Source: Catellatospora sichuanensis | GTDB lineage: Bacteria > Actinomycetota > Actinomycetes > Mycobacteriales > Micromonosporaceae | Length of the DNA stretch: 64,000 nucleotides | NCBI RefSeq assembly: GCF_007483665.1 | Contig: NZ_VIQO01000023.1 | Coordinates: 124,001-188,000 of the forward strand | Reading direction: 5' to 3' | Shown here: piece by piece, positions 8,857 to 17,960 of the stretch | Layout of the letters: each line of letters opens with the position of its first letter | Position numbering within the stretch: the stretch's first letter is position 1 | The notes under the pieces: generated by a model | Database searches by the model: none | Told to the model about the DNA's origin: nothing | What the model saw: the letters and a program-made list of their open reading frames with translations, nothing else | Made by a program: the position numbers and the translations under genes

Positions 8857-8891
8857 CCGCCGGACCGCCGTCGAAAGCGGCCCTCCGGCGG
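8857..8891 (+). terminator. Hairpin after the DUF5994 gene
   Basis: CCGCCGGA (8857-8864) pairs with TCCGGCGG (8884-8891), with further inner CCG/CGG pairing and a small loop, 31 nt after the stop. It is a plausible intrinsic terminator without a T-run. Confidence 0.55.
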
Positions 8892-8996
8892 CTCCTCGCG
8901 TCACGTCCGCCGCCGCACGGCCCGCAGGGCTGAACCGATCTGGGCATCGCACGCGTCCTAGCATTGCGATCACGGTTCGCCACTGAAGGAGGCTCG

Positions 8997-9824
8997 ATGC
9001 GGGTCGACACGATCACGTCAGGCGACGACGCGCCGATCACGGTGCACACCACCGGCACCGGGCCGGGCATCGTCGTCCTGCACGGCGGCGGTGTCCCGCA
9101 GCAGCACTACCACCGGCTGGCAGAGGCGCTGGAGCACCGGTTCACGGTGCATCTCTACCACCGCCGCGGCCTGCCGGACGCGGCCCCGCTGGACGGCACC
9201 GAGACCGTCGCGACCGACCTCGCCGACCTGTCCGCCGTGCTCAAGCACACCGGCTCCCGCAGCGTGCTCGGGCACGGCAGCGGCGGCTTCCTCGCCCTGC
9301 GCGCGGCGCTGAGCCTGCCCCTGTAACGCGTCGCGGTATACGACCCGAGCATGTCCGTCCTCGGCCGGCCCGCGGCGGACTTCCTCGACCCGTTCGAGCA
9401 GGCCCTGCGCGCCGGTGACACCGCCCGTGCGCTGACCGTGCTGGAGCGGGCGACGCATCCCGACGGGCCGGCGGCCAAGCTGCCGTTCGCGATGGCGCTG
9501 CGGCTCAATCGGGCACTGCTGCGTCGACCGGGCAGGCGCGCCATGGCGGACCTGCTGCCCACCGTGGCTCCGGAGATCCGCCGCATCCGCGACCACGACG
9601 GGCCGCCCGGCGACTACGCCGCTATCACCGCCGAGGTCCTGCTCGCCGCCGGTGCCCGCAGCCCGGAGTACTTCGCCGAGAACTGCCGGGCGCTGGCCGA
9701 GGCGATCCCCCACGGACAGGCGATCATCATTCCGGGCGGGGCTCACGACGCCCCCACCATCGCCCACGACGAGTTCGTCCGGCCCGTCTCCAGGTTCCTG
9801 GCCGGCTCCCCGCTCAACGCCTGA
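8997..9824 (+). pseudogene. Alpha/beta hydrolase interrupted by an in-frame TAA
   Basis: Two consecutive segments in one frame together make a complete alpha/beta hydrolase of about 275 residues. Residues 1-109 carry the oxyanion region VVLHGGGVPQQHY, the YHRRG segment and the nucleophile-elbow region LGHGSGGFLAL; after the stop at 9324-9326 the frame continues RVAVYDPS through the cap domain to GGAHDAP, which holds the catalytic His. A single base change at the first position (TAA from GAA or CAA) would restore the typical LPLERVAVYDP. The elbow reads GHGSGG, so Ser is present. AAGGAGG lies just before ATG 8997. A real nonsense mutation, a sequencing error or programmed read-through are the options; the first is most likely. 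Confidence 0.8.
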
Positions 9825-10201
9825 CCCCCATCACTCCACGGCACCAGCGACCCGCGAAACCTCGGCTCGACGCCACGCGTGCTGTCCCCTGGCCTGCTGA
9901 CGGAGCACCGATCAGGCACCGGCGCGCGCTGTCGACGTGCCGGGCTGTCACCTGCGGACGCGGCAGGAATCGCGTCGGTCATGCAACCTTCGACGGCGAA
10001 ACTTCCGTTACAAGGCAAGTGATGCAAGCGCCGACCGAGTTCGGTGCTTTTGTGCGGCACGCGCAGACGGAGGCGGAACGCGTGCTTGTCGAGCAGGGAC
10101 CGGCGGGCCCGTGACCACCGCCGCACCGACGCCGCAGAGGTAGCACGTCTGCGCTTCGGAGCGGCCGCAGGCACGGCCACCGAGGGAACGGGGACAGCAC
10201 G
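9825..10201. other. 377-bp region upstream of asnB
   Basis: No gene can be firmly supported here. The only frame of interest is the 30-codon one at 10022-10114, listed separately. The rest is unusually low in coding character and probably contains the asnB promoter. Confidence 0.4.
10022..10114 (+). CDS. Possible 30-residue peptide upstream of asnB
   Basis: An ATG frame with AAGG 8 nt upstream encodes MQAPTEFGAFVRHAQTEAER followed by ten residues and a TGA stop, with third positions mostly G or C. It ends 87 bp before asnB. It looks like a soluble amphipathic helix. It could be a leader peptide, an N-terminal fragment of a lost gene, or chance. It lacks the threonine and ring Asp/Glu positions expected of a lasso-peptide precursor. 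Confidence 0.2.
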   Translation: MQAPTEFGAFVRHAQTEAERVLVEQGPAGP

Positions 10202-12142
10202 ATGTGCGGAATCTTGGCTCACTTCAGTTCGGACGGAACCGCCGGCACGTGTGTCGACATGATCGCGGCTTCGCTGCGCGGACTGCACCACCGCGGTCCG
10301 GACGACACCGGCGTGGTGCTCATCGACGGCGATGCGGTGTTCGGCCACAAACGACTCGCCGTCATCGACCTGGCCGGGTCCCACGAACCGCTGTACTACC
10401 GCGACGACCGTTATGTGCTCACCTTCAACGGTGAGATCTACAACTACCTGGAGCTGCGCGAGGAACTGCAGCGCGACTGCGGAGCCGAGTTCAGCACCGA
10501 CGGTGACGCCGAGGTCATCGTGGCCGGCTACCACTACTGGGGCGAGACGGTGCTGGACCGCCTCCGCGGCATGTACGCCTTCGTGATCTGGGATCGGCAG
10601 GCCAGACAGGCTTTCGGTGCCCGGGACCAGTTCGGCATCAAGCCGATGTACCTGATGCAGGACCCGACCGGGCTCTACCTGGCCAGCGAGAAGAAGGCCC
10701 TGCTGCCGTTCCTGGACCGCACCGCCGCCGCGCCGGAGCGCATCGACCCGGCCAGCCTCAAGTACTTCATGACGTATCAGTACGTGCCGGAGCCGCGCAC
10801 CCTCGACGTCGGCGTGGAACGGCTGGCCGCGGCGGAGTGCTTCACCTGGACACCGGCCCAGGGCATCCGCCGGCGCCGCTATGTGCGGCCGCAGTTCGCG
10901 CCGGCGGCCGAACCGGCTCCGCAACGGCTCTACGAGCAGATCGCCGACGCGCTGCGCGACAGTGTCCGCATGCACCTGCGCTCGGACGTGCCGGTCGGCG
11001 CCTTCCTGTCCAGCGGCATCGACTCCACCGCCATCGTGGCGCTGGCCCGCGAAACCCATCCGGACCTGAGCACCTTCACCGTGGGCTTCGACATCGCCGG
11101 ATACTCCGAGACGGACGTCGCGCGCGAATCCGCGCAGGCCCTGGGGGTGCGCAGCATCCCGACCGTCGTCACCGCCGAGGAGGTGATGGCGGCACTGCCG
11201 CGCATCGTGTGGCACCTGGACGACCCGGTGGCCGACCCGTCGCTGGTGCCGCTCTACTTCCTGGCCAGGTCGGCAGCTCAGCACGTCACCGTGGTGCTGT
11301 CCGGAGAAGGCGCGGACGAGCTGTTCGGCGGCTATGCCATCTACCGCGAACCCCTGTCGCTGCGGCCGCTGACCAGCCTGCCGGACCCCCTGCGGCGCGG
11401 CCTGCGGGCGGTCTCCCGGGCCGTGCCCGAAGGGGTCAAGGGACGCGGTTTCCTGGAGCGGGGAACCAAGCCGCTACGCGAGCGGTTCAACGGCAACGCC
11501 CGGATCTTCTCCGACGACGGCGAGCTGGCTCGGCTGCTGCCACGCGGCGACAGCGCGGTGCGGTTCACCGACATCACCGCGCCGCTGTACGAGCAGGCGA
11601 CCGCGGCCGGCCTGGACGACTCGACGGCCATGCAGTTCATCGACCTCAACACGTGGCTGCCCGGCGACATCCTGACCAAGGCCGATCGCATGTCCATGGC
11701 CCATTCCCTGGAGTTGCGCGTGCCGTTTCTGGACAAGGAGGTGTTCGCGGTGGCCAGCCGCATCCCGCTCGAACTCAAGCTGCCCCGGCACTGCCCGTCC
11801 GTCACGAAATACGCCCTGCGGCAGGCGCTGCGCCGGATCGTGCCGGCGGCCATCGTCGACCGGCCGAAGATGGGCTTCCCCACACCGACCCGGGTCTGGC
11901 TGGCCGGCCCGATGTTCGAGTGGGCCCGTCATGTCCTGCACACGTCAGGTGCCGGCGGGCTGGTCAACCTGCCATACGTGGACGGTCTGCTGCGGGCGCA
12001 CCGGGCCGGCGAGGCCGACCACTCGCGGAAGATCTGGACTGTCCTGATCTTCTGCCTGTGGCATGCCGTCTTCGTCAGCGGCACAATGGATCCCTTCAGC
12101 GGCGGCGCTGTGCACGCCGCGTCCCGCCTCGCCCGCTCATGA
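10202..12142 (+). CDS. asnB: Asparagine synthase (glutamine-hydrolysing)
   Basis: A 646-residue class II amidotransferase: an N-terminal Ntn glutaminase with Cys2 as nucleophile (MCGI), RGPDDTG and LTFNGEIYN for glutamine binding, then a C-terminal synthetase domain with the ATP pyrophosphatase loop SSGIDS (about residue 270), GEGADELFGGY and DKADRMSM-like TKADRMSM. It converts aspartate, glutamine and ATP to asparagine in the cytoplasm; paralogues of this family can also amidate peptides or cell-wall precursors, which cannot be excluded. ATG 10202 is fixed by the required Cys2. The length is normal for the family. A DoxX gene follows 62 bp later. Confidence 0.9.
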   Translation: MCGILAHFSSDGTAGTCVDMIAASLRGLHHRGPDDTGVVLIDGDAVFGHKRLAVIDLAGSHEPLYYRDDRYVLTFNGEIYNYLELREELQRDCGAEFSTDGDAEVIVAGYHYWGETVLDRLRGMYAFVIWDRQARQAFGARDQFGIKPMYLMQDPTGLYLASEKKALLPFLDRTAAAPERIDPASLKYFMTYQYVPEPRTLDVGVERLAAAECFTWTPAQGIRRRRYVRPQFAPAAEPAPQRLYEQIADALRDSVRMHLRSDVPVGAFLSSGIDSTAIVALARETHPDLSTFTVGFDIAGYSETDVARESAQALGVRSIPTVVTAEEVMAALPRIVWHLDDPVADPSLVPLYFLARSAAQHVTVVLSGEGADELFGGYAIYREPLSLRPLTSLPDPLRRGLRAVSRAVPEGVKGRGFLERGTKPLRERFNGNARIFSDDGELARLLPRGDSAVRFTDITAPLYEQATAAGLDDSTAMQFIDLNTWLPGDILTKADRMSMAHSLELRVPFLDKEVFAVASRIPLELKLPRHCPSVTKYALRQALRRIVPAAIVDRPKMGFPTPTRVWLAGPMFEWARHVLHTSGAGGLVNLPYVDGLLRAHRAGEADHSRKIWTVLIFCLWHAVFVSGTMDPFSGGAVHAASRLARS

Positions 12143-12203
12143 TCAGCAGCACTGCACCGACAGCCGTTCGCGCCCTTCATCCCGGTCGATATCGGAGGCA
12201 TCC

Positions 12204-12563
12204 GTGTCCACGCTGCCCGACCCGGCCTGGCCGGTGGTCGTCCTCGCGTTGATCCAGGTGGTCGACGGGGTGCTGTGCGTCAAGCCGGCGCGTTTCGTCG
12301 CCGAGTGCCTCGAGGCCGTGCGCTGGCCGCGCCGGCTGTGGCGGCTGCTGCCGCCGCTCAAGTTCGGCGCCGCCGCGGGGCTGGTCGCAGGAGTATGGGT
12401 GCCGCTGCTCGGGGCGCTGACCTGCGCGGCCCTGATCGCATACTTCATCGTGGCGATCGCCATGCACGTCGCAGCCCGCGACTTCGGTCGCAACCTCTTC
12501 GTCAACGCCGCGGGCATGCTCGCCATCAGCGTCGCCACGGTGAGCTACAGCTTCCTGGCCTAG
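12204..12563 (+). CDS. DoxX-like membrane protein
   Basis: A 119-residue protein with three to four hydrophobic segments (about residues 8-25, 48-68, 70-95 and 100-118) and the DoxX-type LKFGAAAGLVAGVWVPLLG pattern. DoxX-like proteins are small quinone-related or of unknown role. The GTG at 12204 follows CGGAGG by 5 nt, which decides the start over the longer frame reaching back into asnB. It follows asnB on the same strand and is closed by a terminator. Confidence 0.75.
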   Translation: MSTLPDPAWPVVVLALIQVVDGVLCVKPARFVAECLEAVRWPRRLWRLLPPLKFGAAAGLVAGVWVPLLGALTCAALIAYFIVAIAMHVAARDFGRNLFVNAAGMLAISVATVSYSFLA

Positions 12564-12564
12564 C

Positions 12565-12590
12565 CCGGCAGCCGGTGCCCCGGCTGCCGG
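12565..12590 (+). terminator. Terminator after the DoxX gene
   Basis: CCGGCAGCCGG (12565-12575) and CCGGCTGCCGG (12580-12590) form a perfect 11-bp stem with a 4-nt loop, directly after the stop. It can also serve the convergent minus-strand gene. Confidence 0.75.
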
Positions 12591-12690
12591 CTGCCGGTGC
12601 GGCGCGCACCTCGGCCGGCCCTCGGCACCCGCGCGGTGCGGCGGCACCGCCGTGCCGAAATCCCGCCGCCACCACGCGCACCGTCCACGG

Positions 12691-13185
12691 TCAGGCGGCG
12701 GGCATGTTCTCCCAGGCCCGGTGCAGGCGCCCGGTCAGCGCGGTCTCGGCCGCCTCCATCCGCTCGACGGCGTGACGCAGCGCCTCGGTCTCGCTCTGCG
12801 GACGGGCCAGCGTGTTCGCCCAGTCGTCCTGCGTGGCGGTACCCTCGTCGGCGATCTCGCGGTGGATGTCGCCCAGGGCGGCGAGGTAGTCGCGGGCGGC
12901 CGTCTCGATCTCCGCATCCAGCACGCTGCGCTTCTCGATCAGGAAGATGTTGAGATGCCGGGTCTGCTCGCCCAGCGCCTCCGCCGAGATCGCCCCGCCG
13001 CGGGACAGGATCTGCAGCTGGCGCAGCCGTGTCTGCAGCTCCTCGATCACACCCGCGCTGCGCTGGCTCAACTCCCGCGTACGACGGTTGCGCTCGGTGC
13101 GCCGCCACTGCAGGAAGCCGAGCCCGACGGCCAGCGCGCCGCCGAGGAATCCGAGCACCGGTCCAAGAATGTCCACGGTCGACAT
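12691..13185 (-). CDS. Single-pass membrane protein with coiled-coil domain
   Basis: A 164-residue protein: an N-terminal hydrophobic anchor (about residues 4-24, ILGPVLGFLGGALAVGLGF) followed by long charged helices likely to form coiled coil (QWRRTERNRR, then IEELQTRLRQLQ). The remainder is probably cytoplasmic. ATG 13185 is chosen since translation further upstream would run through the divergently unsupported region; the longer frame to 13425 overlaps the DUF998 gene. No family recognised. It lies downstream of the DUF998 gene on the same strand. Confidence 0.6.
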   Translation of the reverse strand: MSTVDILGPVLGFLGGALAVGLGFLQWRRTERNRRTRELSQRSAGVIEELQTRLRQLQILSRGGAISAEALGEQTRHLNIFLIEKRSVLDAEIETAARDYLAALGDIHREIADEGTATQDDWANTLARPQSETEALRHAVERMEAAETALTGRLHRAWENMPAA

Positions 13186-13240
13186 AGTGCAGTAGACCGA
13201 TGATCTGCCGCGAGAGGGGAACCGCACCCGGATCTGTCGG

Positions 13241-13951
13241 CTATCCGGCCGTGGCCCGATCTGCTGCGTCCCTGCCGTTGGCCCGCGCCACCCCGGAGAC
13301 CGTCTTCGGCCGCTCCGCGATCTGTGTCGCAGGTGAGGCGACCGTGAAGGGCCCGCGGCACAGCAGCACGCCGGTCGCCACGACCCAGAGCACCACCGGC
13401 GCCAGCGCCACCCGCTCCAGCACACTCGTGAACAACCCCCGGCCGATCGCCAGCAGACCGAACACCAGCAACAACACCAAAGGCAAGGTCACCCCGAAGA
13501 ACACCCGCGCGGTACGCCGAAGCACCGGCTGCAACGAGATCAGTGCCACCGCACCCATCGCCAGCACCGCCAGCCCGACAGCGAACACGCTCGCACCGGC
13601 GTGCACCAGATCCGGCGCCGTCGACGGCTCGTAGGGCGGCAGCGGGCACCCGGGCGTACACGACACCGCCGACGAGACCGCGCCGAAGACGCTCGCGGTG
13701 ACCAGCATCGTGAACACGTACGGCACCAGCCGCCGCAGCGCCACCCCGAGCAGGGCCAGCGAGCCGGCCAGGGCCACGATCCCGGCCCGGTAGATCCCGT
13801 CACGTGGGCTGGAGGCCACACCGCCCTCGCTGACGTAACCCCGCGTCCACGGCTCGGGCAGCACGCCGAGCGCGTACATCACCGCGGCGGTGCCCGCGAC
13901 CGCGAGGACGACGGCGAGCCCCGCCGACCATCGGGATCTGTCCAAAATCAT
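13241..13951 (-). CDS. DUF998 family membrane protein
   Basis: A 236-residue polytopic protein with about six membrane segments. The DUF998 pattern is seen as PWTRGYVSEGG after the first helix, then a loop with two Cys (SCTPGCPLP) between helices 3 and 4. The ATG at 13951 has GGTGG 5 nt upstream and gives a charged N-terminus before the first helix; the frame extends 11 residues further without a ribosome site. Function unknown. Confidence 0.75.
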   Translation of the reverse strand: MILDRSRWSAGLAVVLAVAGTAAVMYALGVLPEPWTRGYVSEGGVASSPRDGIYRAGIVALAGSLALLGVALRRLVPYVFTMLVTASVFGAVSSAVSCTPGCPLPPYEPSTAPDLVHAGASVFAVGLAVLAMGAVALISLQPVLRRTARVFFGVTLPLVLLLVFGLLAIGRGLFTSVLERVALAPVVLWVVATGVLLCRGPFTVASPATQIAERPKTVSGVARANGRDAADRATAG

Positions 13952-14023
13952 GATCCACCCTACCTCCGCGGATCCGGCACGCATCTCGCAGACATGTCGT
14001 CGCCACCACGGGCGCCTGCCCGG

Positions 14024-14800
14024 CTACTCGGCCGGCACGATGATCGGCGTACCGGCCACCGGATCGGGCACGATCACGCAGGCCAGGCCGAACACCTTCT
14101 CGATCAGCTCCGCGGTGATGACGTCGCGCGGTGCGCCTTCGGCGACGATGGCCCCGTCGGCCATCGCAACGATGTGGTCGCAGTAGCGGCTGGCGAGGTT
14201 GATGTCGTGCAGTACCGCGACGATCGTCTTGCCGGCCTGCGCGTTCAGGGTGCGCAGCAGACGAAGCAGCTCCACCTGGTGATTGATGTCCAGGAACGTG
14301 GTGGGCTCGTCCAGCAGCAGCAGGTCGGTGTCCTGGGCCAGGGCCATCGCGATCCAGACCCGCTGGCGCTGGCCGCCGGACAGCTGCCGCAGCGGGCGGT
14401 TCACCAGGTCGGCGGTGTCGGTGGCGTCGAGGGCACGGGCGACCGCGTCGTGGTCGCGGTCGTTCCAGGTGCGGAACCAGCCCTGGTGCGGGTAGCGGCC
14501 GCGGGAGACGAGGTCGGCGACGGTGATGCCGTCGGGAGCGACCGGGGCCTGCGGCAGCAGCCCGAGCACCTTGGCGACCTCCAGGGTGCTGAGGTCGGCC
14601 ATGGCTCTGCCATCGAGCAGCACGTTGCCTTCGCGCGGGCGCAGCAGCCGGGCCAGGCCGCGCAGGAGCGTGGACTTGCCGCAGGCATTGGCGCCGACGA
14701 TCGCGGTCACCTTGCCGTCGAGTACGGTGACGTCGAGGTCGCGGACGATGGGTTCGGCGTCGTAGCCGAGGGTGAGGCCCTCGGCGCGCAGTCGGCTCAT
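14024..14800 (-). CDS. Ferric-siderophore ABC transporter, ATP-binding protein
   Basis: A 258-residue FecE/FhuC-type ATPase. Walker A is GANACGKST (about residue 36), the signature is LSGGQRQR (about 139), Walker B is LLLLDEPT (about 160) and the H-loop is VLHDINLA. It powers import of ferric siderophore through the two FecCD permeases encoded upstream. The ATG overlaps the stop of the preceding permease by 4 nt (14797-14800), showing translational coupling. It is the last gene of the iron-box-controlled operon. Confidence 0.92.
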   Translation of the reverse strand: MSRLRAEGLTLGYDAEPIVRDLDVTVLDGKVTAIVGANACGKSTLLRGLARLLRPREGNVLLDGRAMADLSTLEVAKVLGLLPQAPVAPDGITVADLVSRGRYPHQGWFRTWNDRDHDAVARALDATDTADLVNRPLRQLSGGQRQRVWIAMALAQDTDLLLLDEPTTFLDINHQVELLRLLRTLNAQAGKTIVAVLHDINLASRYCDHIVAMADGAIVAEGAPRDVITAELIEKVFGLACVIVPDPVAGTPIIVPAE

Positions 14801-15855
14801 CCGCCTGCTCCTTTTCGGTTGGTCGTGGCGAGCAGCCACAGCAGGTACGGTGCGCCGACGGCACCGGTGACGACACCGGTCGGCAGCGGGGTGGGCAGCA
14901 GGTGAACGGCGACGAGGTCGGCGCTGAGCAACAGGACCGCGCCGACCAGGGCCGCGGCGGCGATGCCGCCGGTCGCGGGGCCGAGCAGCCGGTTGGCGAT
15001 CGGGCCGGCGACCAGCGCGACGAACACGATCGGCCCGGCAACCGAGACCGCCAGCGCGACGAGCAGCACCGCGGTGGCCAGCAGCGCGGCGCGGGTGAGC
15101 TCGACGCGTGAGCCCAGTGCCCGGGCGGTGTCGTCGCCGAGTTCGAGGACGCGCAGCTTGCGCGACAGGATCACGGCCAGCGGCAGCAGGACGACGAGTG
15201 CGCCGCCGAGCAGTTTCAGCTCGTCGTCGCTGGCCTGCCCGACCGAGCCGGTGAGCCAGTGCATGGCCTGCCGGGCCTCGAATAGCTCCGCCTTGATGAG
15301 CATGTAGCCGGTGAGGCCCTCGAAGAACACGGCTATGCCGATGCCGATGAGTATCAAGCGGTAGCCGCTGATGCCGTCACGCCAGGCCAGTAGGTACATG
15401 ATCAAGGCGGCGGCGACCGCGCCGCCGAGTGCCAGCGCGCAGACGGCCAGTCCGCCCACCTGGGCCAACACGATTCCGCTGACGGCGGCCAGGCTCGCAC
15501 CGGCGGTGATCCCGACGAAGTCCGGTGATGCGAGCGGATTGCGCAGCAGCTGCTGGAACACGGTGCCGGACGCGCCGAGGGCCAGGCCGACGGTCAGCGC
15601 CGACAGCGCGGTCGGCAGCCGCAGGCCGCGTACGACGAAGTCGACGCTGGGGGTGTCGGCCAGGTGCAGCACGGAGGTGATGACCTCACCGGCGGTGAGC
15701 CGGAAGCTGCCGACCATCATGGTCAGCACGAACAGGGCCGCTACGGCGGCGGTGAGGCCGGTCGTCGCGGTGAAGGCGCGCACGGCGCGGTGGCGGCGGG
15801 TGGCGCGCAGCGTGGCCGCGGTGGCGGCGCTGGTTCGGGTGGCGGTAGCCGTCAT
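14797..15855 (-). CDS. FecCD-type iron-siderophore ABC permease
   Basis: A 352-residue integral membrane protein of the BtuC/FecCD family with about ten helices. Recognisable family stretches: GLRLPTALSALTVGLALG, GTVFQQLLRNPLASPDFVGI and VALVAGPIANRLLG. The first 30 residues are Arg/Thr/Ala-rich and cytoplasmic. It pairs with the permease encoded by 15857-16885, whose stop lies 1 bp before this start, to form the channel. Confidence 0.92.
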   Translation of the reverse strand: MTATATRTSAATAATLRATRRHRAVRAFTATTGLTAAVAALFVLTMMVGSFRLTAGEVITSVLHLADTPSVDFVVRGLRLPTALSALTVGLALGASGTVFQQLLRNPLASPDFVGITAGASLAAVSGIVLAQVGGLAVCALALGGAVAAALIMYLLAWRDGISGYRLILIGIGIAVFFEGLTGYMLIKAELFEARQAMHWLTGSVGQASDDELKLLGGALVVLLPLAVILSRKLRVLELGDDTARALGSRVELTRAALLATAVLLVALAVSVAGPIVFVALVAGPIANRLLGPATGGIAAAALVGAVLLLSADLVAVHLLPTPLPTGVVTGAVGAPYLLWLLATTNRKGAGG

Positions 15856-15856
15856 G

Positions 15857-16885
15857 TCATGCCTCCGACAACCTGGCGTAGCGGACGATGCCGATGAAGA
15901 CCGGCGCGCCCAGGACGCCGAGTACGACGCCTACCTGCAGTTCTCCGGGGCGGGCGACGACCCGGCCGACGATGTCGGCGAGCAGCAGCACGATCGGTGA
16001 CAGCAGCATCGAGTAGGGCAGGATCCAGCGGTAGTCGGGCCCGCAGATGAACCGGGCCAGGTGTGGCACGATCAGGCCGACGAACACGATGGGGCCGCAG
16101 GCGGCGGTCGCGGCGCCGGCGAGCACGGCGACGATCGCGAACGCTGCGGCGCGGGTGAGGCCGACGCGCTGGCCGAGGCCGCGGGCGGTGTCCTCGCCGA
16201 GGGCCAGGCCGTTGAGTGCCCGGCCGCAGGCCAGTGACGCGACGAGGCCGATGATCAGGAACGGTGCGACGCCGGTGAGGATCGGCGCGTATCGCCCGGC
16301 GAGTGAGCCGACCTGCCAGAACCTCAGCTCGTGGAGGGCGTCGACGTTGGTCATGACGATGCCGGTGGTGAGCGAGCCCATGCCCGCGGTGACGGCCGCC
16401 CCGGCCAGGGCGAGCTTCACGGGGGTGGCGCCTTCCCGGCCCAGGGACGCGATCGCGTAGACGAGCAGGGTCGCCAGGATGGCGCCGGCGAACGCGAACC
16501 AGATGTAGACGCCGACGCCGCGCACCCCGAGCACGGTGATGGCCAGGACCACGAAAGCGGCCGCACCGGAGTTGACGCCCATGATGCCGGTGTCGGCCAG
16601 CGGGTTGCGGGTGACGCCCTGCAGGACCGCGCCGGCGACGCCGAGGGCCGCGCCGACGCCGATGCCGAGCAGGGTGCGCGGCACGCGCATGTCGACGGTG
16701 ACGGTGTGCTCGATGGAGCCGTCGCCGTCGAGCCCGACCAGGGCGCGCAGCACGTCGGCCAGGCCGATGTCCCGCGAGCCGAGGGTGATGCTGAGGAAGG
16801 CGACCAGGGCGAGGATCACGCCGAGCACGGCGAGCCCGGGCCCGAGGGCCAGAGCTCGCCGTGCTCGCACTGTTGAGCTGCTCAT
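15857..16885 (-). CDS. FecCD-type iron-siderophore ABC permease
   Basis: A 342-residue FecCD permease with about ten helices and the family pattern DMRVPRTLLGIGVGAALG, GAVLQGVTRNPLADTGIMG and FVGLIVPHLAR. It forms a heterodimer with the product of 14797-15855. The start is 10 bp after the stop of the binding-protein gene. Confidence 0.92.
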   Translation of the reverse strand: MSSSTVRARRALALGPGLAVLGVILALVAFLSITLGSRDIGLADVLRALVGLDGDGSIEHTVTVDMRVPRTLLGIGVGAALGVAGAVLQGVTRNPLADTGIMGVNSGAAAFVVLAITVLGVRGVGVYIWFAFAGAILATLLVYAIASLGREGATPVKLALAGAAVTAGMGSLTTGIVMTNVDALHELRFWQVGSLAGRYAPILTGVAPFLIIGLVASLACGRALNGLALGEDTARGLGQRVGLTRAAAFAIVAVLAGAATAACGPIVFVGLIVPHLARFICGPDYRWILPYSMLLSPIVLLLADIVGRVVARPGELQVGVVLGVLGAPVFIGIVRYARLSEA

Positions 16886-16895
16886 GTGCGGAGGA

Positions 16896-17900
16896 TCAGC
16901 TGCCGACGTTCTCGTCCGCGGCCTTGATCGCCGTGGTGAGCTTGTCCAACTCGATGGCGAAGTTGCCGTAGGTGTGCAGCCAGTACGCGGGCCAGGAGAC
17001 GACGGCGCCGGCCTTGGCGGCCTTGATCGAGAACCAGGTCGGCTGCTTCTTGCCCCACTCGGTGTTGGCGGTGGCGGTGTAGGAGCGGCCGTCCCACAGG
17101 ATCAGGTCGGGCTGGTACTTGTCGGCGTTCTCCCAGCTGAGGTTCTCCCAGTACGGGAAACCGGGGTCGGGCTTGTCGGGGTTGACGACCTTCAGGCCCC
17201 ACTTCTGGAAGTCCAGCAGCTCCGGCGCGAACTCGGGGTTGGCGACGTAGACCTTGTCGTCGGCCGGGGACATGGCCAGCACGGTCAGGTTGGGCTTGGT
17301 CGCGACGGCGGCCTTGAACGCGGTGACGGCGTCCTCGAACTTCTTCTTCGATGCGGCGATCTCCGGGGCGTCCACCTTGGCGCCGAGGCTCTTGGCGAGG
17401 GCCTCGTAGCCCTCGGCCAGGTCGACGATCGACTTGCCCTGCGAGACGCCGACGACCGGGGCGAGCTCCTTGAGCTTCTTGCTCTTCTCGTCGACGCCTT
17501 CCTCGAGGCCGCTGTGGGCCTTCTCGGCGGGCCAGTAGTCGCCGACGATCAGGTCCGGCCTCAGTGCCGCGGCCTTCTCGACGTCGATCTTGCCCCACTC
17601 CTCGCCGAGGATCTCGATACCGGTGAGGTCGAGGCCCTTGAGGTTGGGGTCGGTCTTGACCGACTCGTCGGCGTAGACGCCGACCGGCTTGATGCCGAAG
17701 GACATGAGCGCGGCGGCCTCACCGGCGTGCGCGATGATCCGGGTCGGCGTCTTGTCAGCCTTGACGACCTCGCCGTTGCCGTTGGTGAACTGCCACGGGC
17801 CGGCCGAGGTGGGGGTCGTGGCAGGAGTATCGGTCGATGCGCAGGCGGCGAGCGTCAGGCTCAGTGCCGCTGCGGCAACGATCGGGCGCCAGATGCGCAT
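16896..17900 (-). CDS. Iron-siderophore ABC transporter binding lipoprotein
   Basis: A 334-residue lipoprotein with a short signal peptide and lipobox LAAC (Cys20). The mature part has the class III (TroA/FecB-type) binding-protein pattern: TPTRIIAHAGEAAALMSFGI, LRPDLIVGDYW and, in the second lobe, YQPDLILWDGRS. It captures ferric siderophore outside the membrane and delivers it to the permeases. It is the first gene of the four-gene operon and lies 41 bp downstream of an iron box. No siderophore synthesis gene is nearby, so it may take up xenosiderophores. Confidence 0.9.
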   Translation of the reverse strand: MRIWRPIVAAAALSLTLAACASTDTPATTPTSAGPWQFTNGNGEVVKADKTPTRIIAHAGEAAALMSFGIKPVGVYADESVKTDPNLKGLDLTGIEILGEEWGKIDVEKAAALRPDLIVGDYWPAEKAHSGLEEGVDEKSKKLKELAPVVGVSQGKSIVDLAEGYEALAKSLGAKVDAPEIAASKKKFEDAVTAFKAAVATKPNLTVLAMSPADDKVYVANPEFAPELLDFQKWGLKVVNPDKPDPGFPYWENLSWENADKYQPDLILWDGRSYTATANTEWGKKQPTWFSIKAAKAGAVVSWPAYWLHTYGNFAIELDKLTTAIKAADENVGS

Positions 17901-17941
17901 GAGGAGGTTTCCGTTCTCACTGAAGAAAGGGTTGCCTAAAG

Positions 17942-17960
17942 TTAGGTAAGGCTAACCGCG
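17942..17960 (-). promoter_or_regulatory. IdeR/DmdR iron box
   Basis: Read on the minus strand, the 19 bases CGCGGTTAGCCTTACCTAA closely follow the actinobacterial iron-box consensus TTAGGTTAGGCTAACCTAA. A further CCTAA half-site lies just outside at 17935-17939. Its position just before the binding-lipoprotein gene implies iron-dependent repression of the whole transporter operon by an IdeR/DmdR protein encoded elsewhere. Confidence 0.85.

Noticed and set aside
10022-12142. Lasso-peptide cluster (precursor plus AsnB-like cyclase)
   Set aside because: No threonine at -2, no Asp/Glu at ring position 7-9, and no B1/B2 genes nearby.
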